Origin: Shewanella sp. MR-4
GTDB taxonomy: Bacteria > Pseudomonadota > Gammaproteobacteria > Enterobacterales > Shewanellaceae
NCBI RefSeq assembly: GCF_000014685.1
Contig: NC_008321.1
Location: 1,364,001 to 1,428,000 of the forward strand
Direction of reading: 5' to 3'
DNA length: 64,000 nucleotides
The position numbers and the translations under genes were made by a program. Below the pieces are notes generated by a model. It saw nothing but the letters and a program-made list of their open reading frames with translations. It ran no database searches and was not told the DNA's origin. This document shows, one piece after another, positions 61,905-64,000 of this stretch. Numbering within the stretch: the first letter of the stretch is position 1; each line of letters opens with the position of its first letter.

Positions 61905-62693
61905 ATGAAGCATGGATTGTCAGGGTTTTCATTAGCAATTGCCCTGTCATTATTAGTGACAGGATGCGTAACTGAGCGTACCTATACAGGGACAGATATT
62001 CCGGTGTCGGAGCGGAAACTCGATAAAGTTGCCGCCGCACGGGAACGTATGCAGCTCGGTTTAACTTACCTTAATCGAGGTAACTCGGAACAAGCCAAGT
62101 ACAATCTTGATAAAGCAATCGAATATGCGCCAGAGCTCGAAGATGTGCATGTGGCTATGGCCTATTACTATCAGACTGTTGGCGATTTAGTGCGTACCGA
62201 ACAGGCGTATCAAGACGCTATCAATACCAAGGACGCCTCTGGCGATTCCATGAATAACTTTGGGGTGTTTTTGTGCCAACAAAAGCAATATGACAAAGCT
62301 GAAAAGATGTTTTTAGCAGCAATAGAAATGCCCAAATATACGCGTACCGCCTCCAGTTATGAGAACTTAGGCATTTGTAGCCGAGACGCGGGACAAACAG
62401 AAAAGGCACGACAGTATTTTCAGATGGCGTTAAAGTATGACCCGAGACGCTCGGTGTCTTTACTGGAGCTGGCTGAGCTTGGGTTGGATAAAGGTGATTA
62501 TGTCGATGCGCAAAACCAATTAGCGCGCTATCACCAAGTGGCAGCCCAGACTCCAGAAAGTTTAACGCTCGGAATAAAAATTGAGCAGGCGTTGAATGAT
62601 GATGCTGCTATGAAGCGATTTGGCATTTTATTACTCGCCAAATTCCCAGCATCGCCTCAAGCCAAGCAATACAGAGTTAATTTGCATCAATGA
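61905..62693 (+). CDS. pilW: type IV pilus lipoprotein PilW/PilF
   Basis: A 262-residue outer-membrane pilotin for the PilQ secretin. Signal peptide and lipobox LVTGC (Cys about residue 21), then TPR repeats (about 45-200: ERMQLGLTYLNRGNSEQAKY, EDVHVAMAYYYQTVGDLVRT). It lies between rlmN and rodZ, the position of pilF in Pseudomonas. Its stop overlaps the rodZ start by ATGA. Start ATG 61905 with TATAGG upstream. Confidence 0.94.
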   Translation: MKHGLSGFSLAIALSLLVTGCVTERTYTGTDIPVSERKLDKVAAARERMQLGLTYLNRGNSEQAKYNLDKAIEYAPELEDVHVAMAYYYQTVGDLVRTEQAYQDAINTKDASGDSMNNFGVFLCQQKQYDKAEKMFLAAIEMPKYTRTASSYENLGICSRDAGQTEKARQYFQMALKYDPRRSVSLLELAELGLDKGDYVDAQNQLARYHQVAAQTPESLTLGIKIEQALNDDAAMKRFGILLLAKFPASPQAKQYRVNLHQ

Positions 62694-63832
62694 AAGATAA
62701 CGAAATAAACGCGTCAGTAGAACCAGTAGCAGCGAGTGAAGCTGAATCGACGCCTGATGTAACGCTCGGCACTGTACTCAGAACGGCCCGTGAACAGATG
62801 GGCTTAAGCATTGCGGATACCGCGGTGAAGTTGCACTTGCGCCCAGGGATTGTTGAAAATCTCGAAGCCGACGATTTTTCCAATATTTCTTCTTCGACTT
62901 ATGTTCGCGGATACGTCAAAAACTATGCGCGCATGCTGGGGGTGGATAACGCCCTGATTGAGGCATGCCTCACGCGGCAGGTGCCCTTAGTCACACAGCC
63001 TGCGATGCAAAGCTTTTCCCGCAAGACGACCTATCAAGCTCGTGACACTAAATTAAAGTGGCTGAGCTTTTTTATTGTCATCGTGTTACTGGGCTTGTTC
63101 GTCCTATGGTGGATGCAAAGAACTACGCTGGTGACCCATGTCGATATCTCTAAACCAACTGCAGAAGAGTTAGCTGCCGCGAATCAAACCCTACCGGGCG
63201 ATGTGCTGCTGACGGAAACCGACGCGAGCGAGCGCTTAAGCGAGATTGCGGTCAATGGCTCTATGGCGACCGATGGTCCGGTAAAAGATACTGATGCCAG
63301 TACTATCGACCCTAATATGAACGATTCGGCAGCGATGGAAGCTGAGCAGACGTCTGCTGCCAATTCGGCTATGAATGCGAGCGAATCTAGCACCGCACTG
63401 ACGAACAATGCTTCTAACACTGCACCGAACACTGCGTCGACCTCAGGAGCGAGTAATATCGTTGCGGTTCCAAACGCGACACAAAATGGCGCGACCAATA
63501 CCGCGCCAGTGCAGAACCAAACCGCATCGAATACACCTGCAACTAATACGGCTTCGACAGCGCAAGCTATGCCAGTGGCTGCAGGGCAGTCGAGCATTAC
63601 TATTGAGCTCACGGGCGATTGCTGGATCAACATAGTCGATGCCAAGGGCAAAGCGATTGTTGACGGCGTCCGGGGTGCTGGTGCGAATATTCAAGCCAGT
63701 GGCGTGCCTCCGTTTAAAGTGATCCTAGGTGCTCCCACTGTCGTGTCCACGTTTACGGTTGATGGTAAAGCCATCAGCCTTGCTGAATTTCCTAAGGGTC
63801 GTGTTGCGCGTTTGACTATCCCACAGGTTTAA
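62690..63832 (+). CDS. rodZ: cell-shape protein RodZ
   Basis: A 380-residue inner-membrane protein linking MreB to the elongation machinery. N-terminal HTH_25 domain (about 25-90, TAREQMGLSIADTAVKLHLR), one membrane helix (about 124-141, WLSFFIVIVLLGLFVLWW), a long Ser/Thr/Asn/Ala-rich periplasmic linker (about 190-300), and a C-terminal RodZ/DUF4115 domain (GDCWINIVDAKGKAIVDGVR). The linker is long and low in complexity and may vary between strains. Confidence 0.95.
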   Translation: MKDNEINASVEPVAASEAESTPDVTLGTVLRTAREQMGLSIADTAVKLHLRPGIVENLEADDFSNISSSTYVRGYVKNYARMLGVDNALIEACLTRQVPLVTQPAMQSFSRKTTYQARDTKLKWLSFFIVIVLLGLFVLWWMQRTTLVTHVDISKPTAEELAAANQTLPGDVLLTETDASERLSEIAVNGSMATDGPVKDTDASTIDPNMNDSAAMEAEQTSAANSAMNASESSTALTNNASNTAPNTASTSGASNIVAVPNATQNGATNTAPVQNQTASNTPATNTASTAQAMPVAAGQSSITIELTGDCWINIVDAKGKAIVDGVRGAGANIQASGVPPFKVILGAPTVVSTFTVDGKAISLAEFPKGRVARLTIPQV

Positions 63833-63874
63833 GTCTGGCGCCTGACGCAGAGTACCGAAAAGAGCGTATTGAGT

Positions 63875-64000
63875 ATGTATAACGAAACACCCATAAAGAG
63901 ACGTCCTTCAACCCGCATTTATGTGGGCAATGTGCCAATTGGTGATGGTGCGCCGATTGCCGTACAGTCGATGACTAACACTAAGACCACAGATGTTGAG
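63875..64000 (+). CDS. ispG: 4-hydroxy-3-methylbut-2-en-1-yl diphosphate synthase, N-terminal part
   Basis: 42 codons are inside the window. The start [20 protein letters not shown] and [18 protein letters not shown] match IspG (GcpE), the Fe-S enzyme of the MEP isoprenoid pathway. The order rlmN-pilW-rodZ-ispG is conserved in gammaproteobacteria. The Fe-S cysteines lie beyond the window. Confidence 0.96.

Noticed and set aside
63184..63651. 155-codon antisense frame in rodZ
   Set aside because: It arises from the low-complexity Ser/Thr/Ala/Asn linker of rodZ on the other strand; no ribosome-binding site.

Overview
The window looks like chromosomal DNA of a gammaproteobacterium of the genus Shewanella, close to the S. 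oneidensis / MR-4 / ANA-3 group. This is an inference from gene order (mutY-yggX beside trmB-yggL-glutaminase; yggS-proC-yggT-yggU with pilT-pilU; rlmN-pilW-rodZ-ispG), from the many family-typical proteins and from the moderate G+C. No rRNA, prophage, intact insertion sequence or CRISPR array was seen. The first gene (Lon-like protease, minus strand) and the last (ispG, plus strand) are cut by the window ends.

Layout. 1-5.4 kb: Lon-like protease start, a PAS-GGDEF-EAL c-di-GMP protein, the RhlE-type RNA helicase and a small coiled-coil protein. 5.4-15.7 kb: one long plus-strand block that looks like a light / singlet-oxygen operon (DUF523-DUF1722, LitR-like MerR regulator, photolyase, NTF2-like, SDR, FAD amine oxidase, DUF1365, CFA-type methyltransferase, DUF2878, chalcone-isomerase-like, DUF3833 lipoprotein, small lipoprotein). 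It starts behind an exact TGATCC-N16-CGTA element flanked and overlapped by two TTGTACAA palindromes. 16.5-17.5 kb: duplicated tRNA-Phe/tRNA-Thr units with decayed copies between them. 17.8-25 kb: cytochrome b561-YceI, yggX-mutY, trmB-yggL-glsB, DUF2884 and a LysR regulator. 25.1-25.4 kb: a candidate small RNA. 25.6-35.2 kb: DUF885 peptidase-like protein, a MITE, hemW-rdgB, yggS-proC-yggT-yggU-DUF4426, and pilT-pilU.

35.3-47.2 kb: secreted GPx-like protein, ferrochelatase, ruvX-yqgE, SUI1/YciH, a Fur-boxed membrane protein, DUF4136 lipoprotein, UPF0126 channel, periplasmic Tpx, MscS, OmpA-like protein, threonine aldolase, HDOD-GAF protein, SnoaL-like protein and MtfA. 47.3-51.8 kb: two minus-strand pairs of unusual make-up, a periplasmic solute-binding protein coupled to a membrane diguanylate cyclase, and an orphan ParA ATPase overlapping a DNA-binding partner. 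52.3-57.3 kb: three GNAT acetyltransferases, DUF3820, an NrfJ-like OB-fold protein, and a LysR regulator divergent from DoxX-pirin. 57.3-64 kb: second MITE copy, UshA-like phosphohydrolase, CNNM-CBS protein, rlmN-pilW-rodZ-ispG.

The most notable structures are the light/oxidative-stress operon and its composite promoter, the 268-bp MITE present twice in opposite orientation (one copy sits inside a hairpin that can be rebuilt exactly), the repeatedly duplicated tRNA-Phe-Thr unit, the solute-binding protein/diguanylate cyclase pair, and the ParA/RHH pair with upstream TGACGT repeats.
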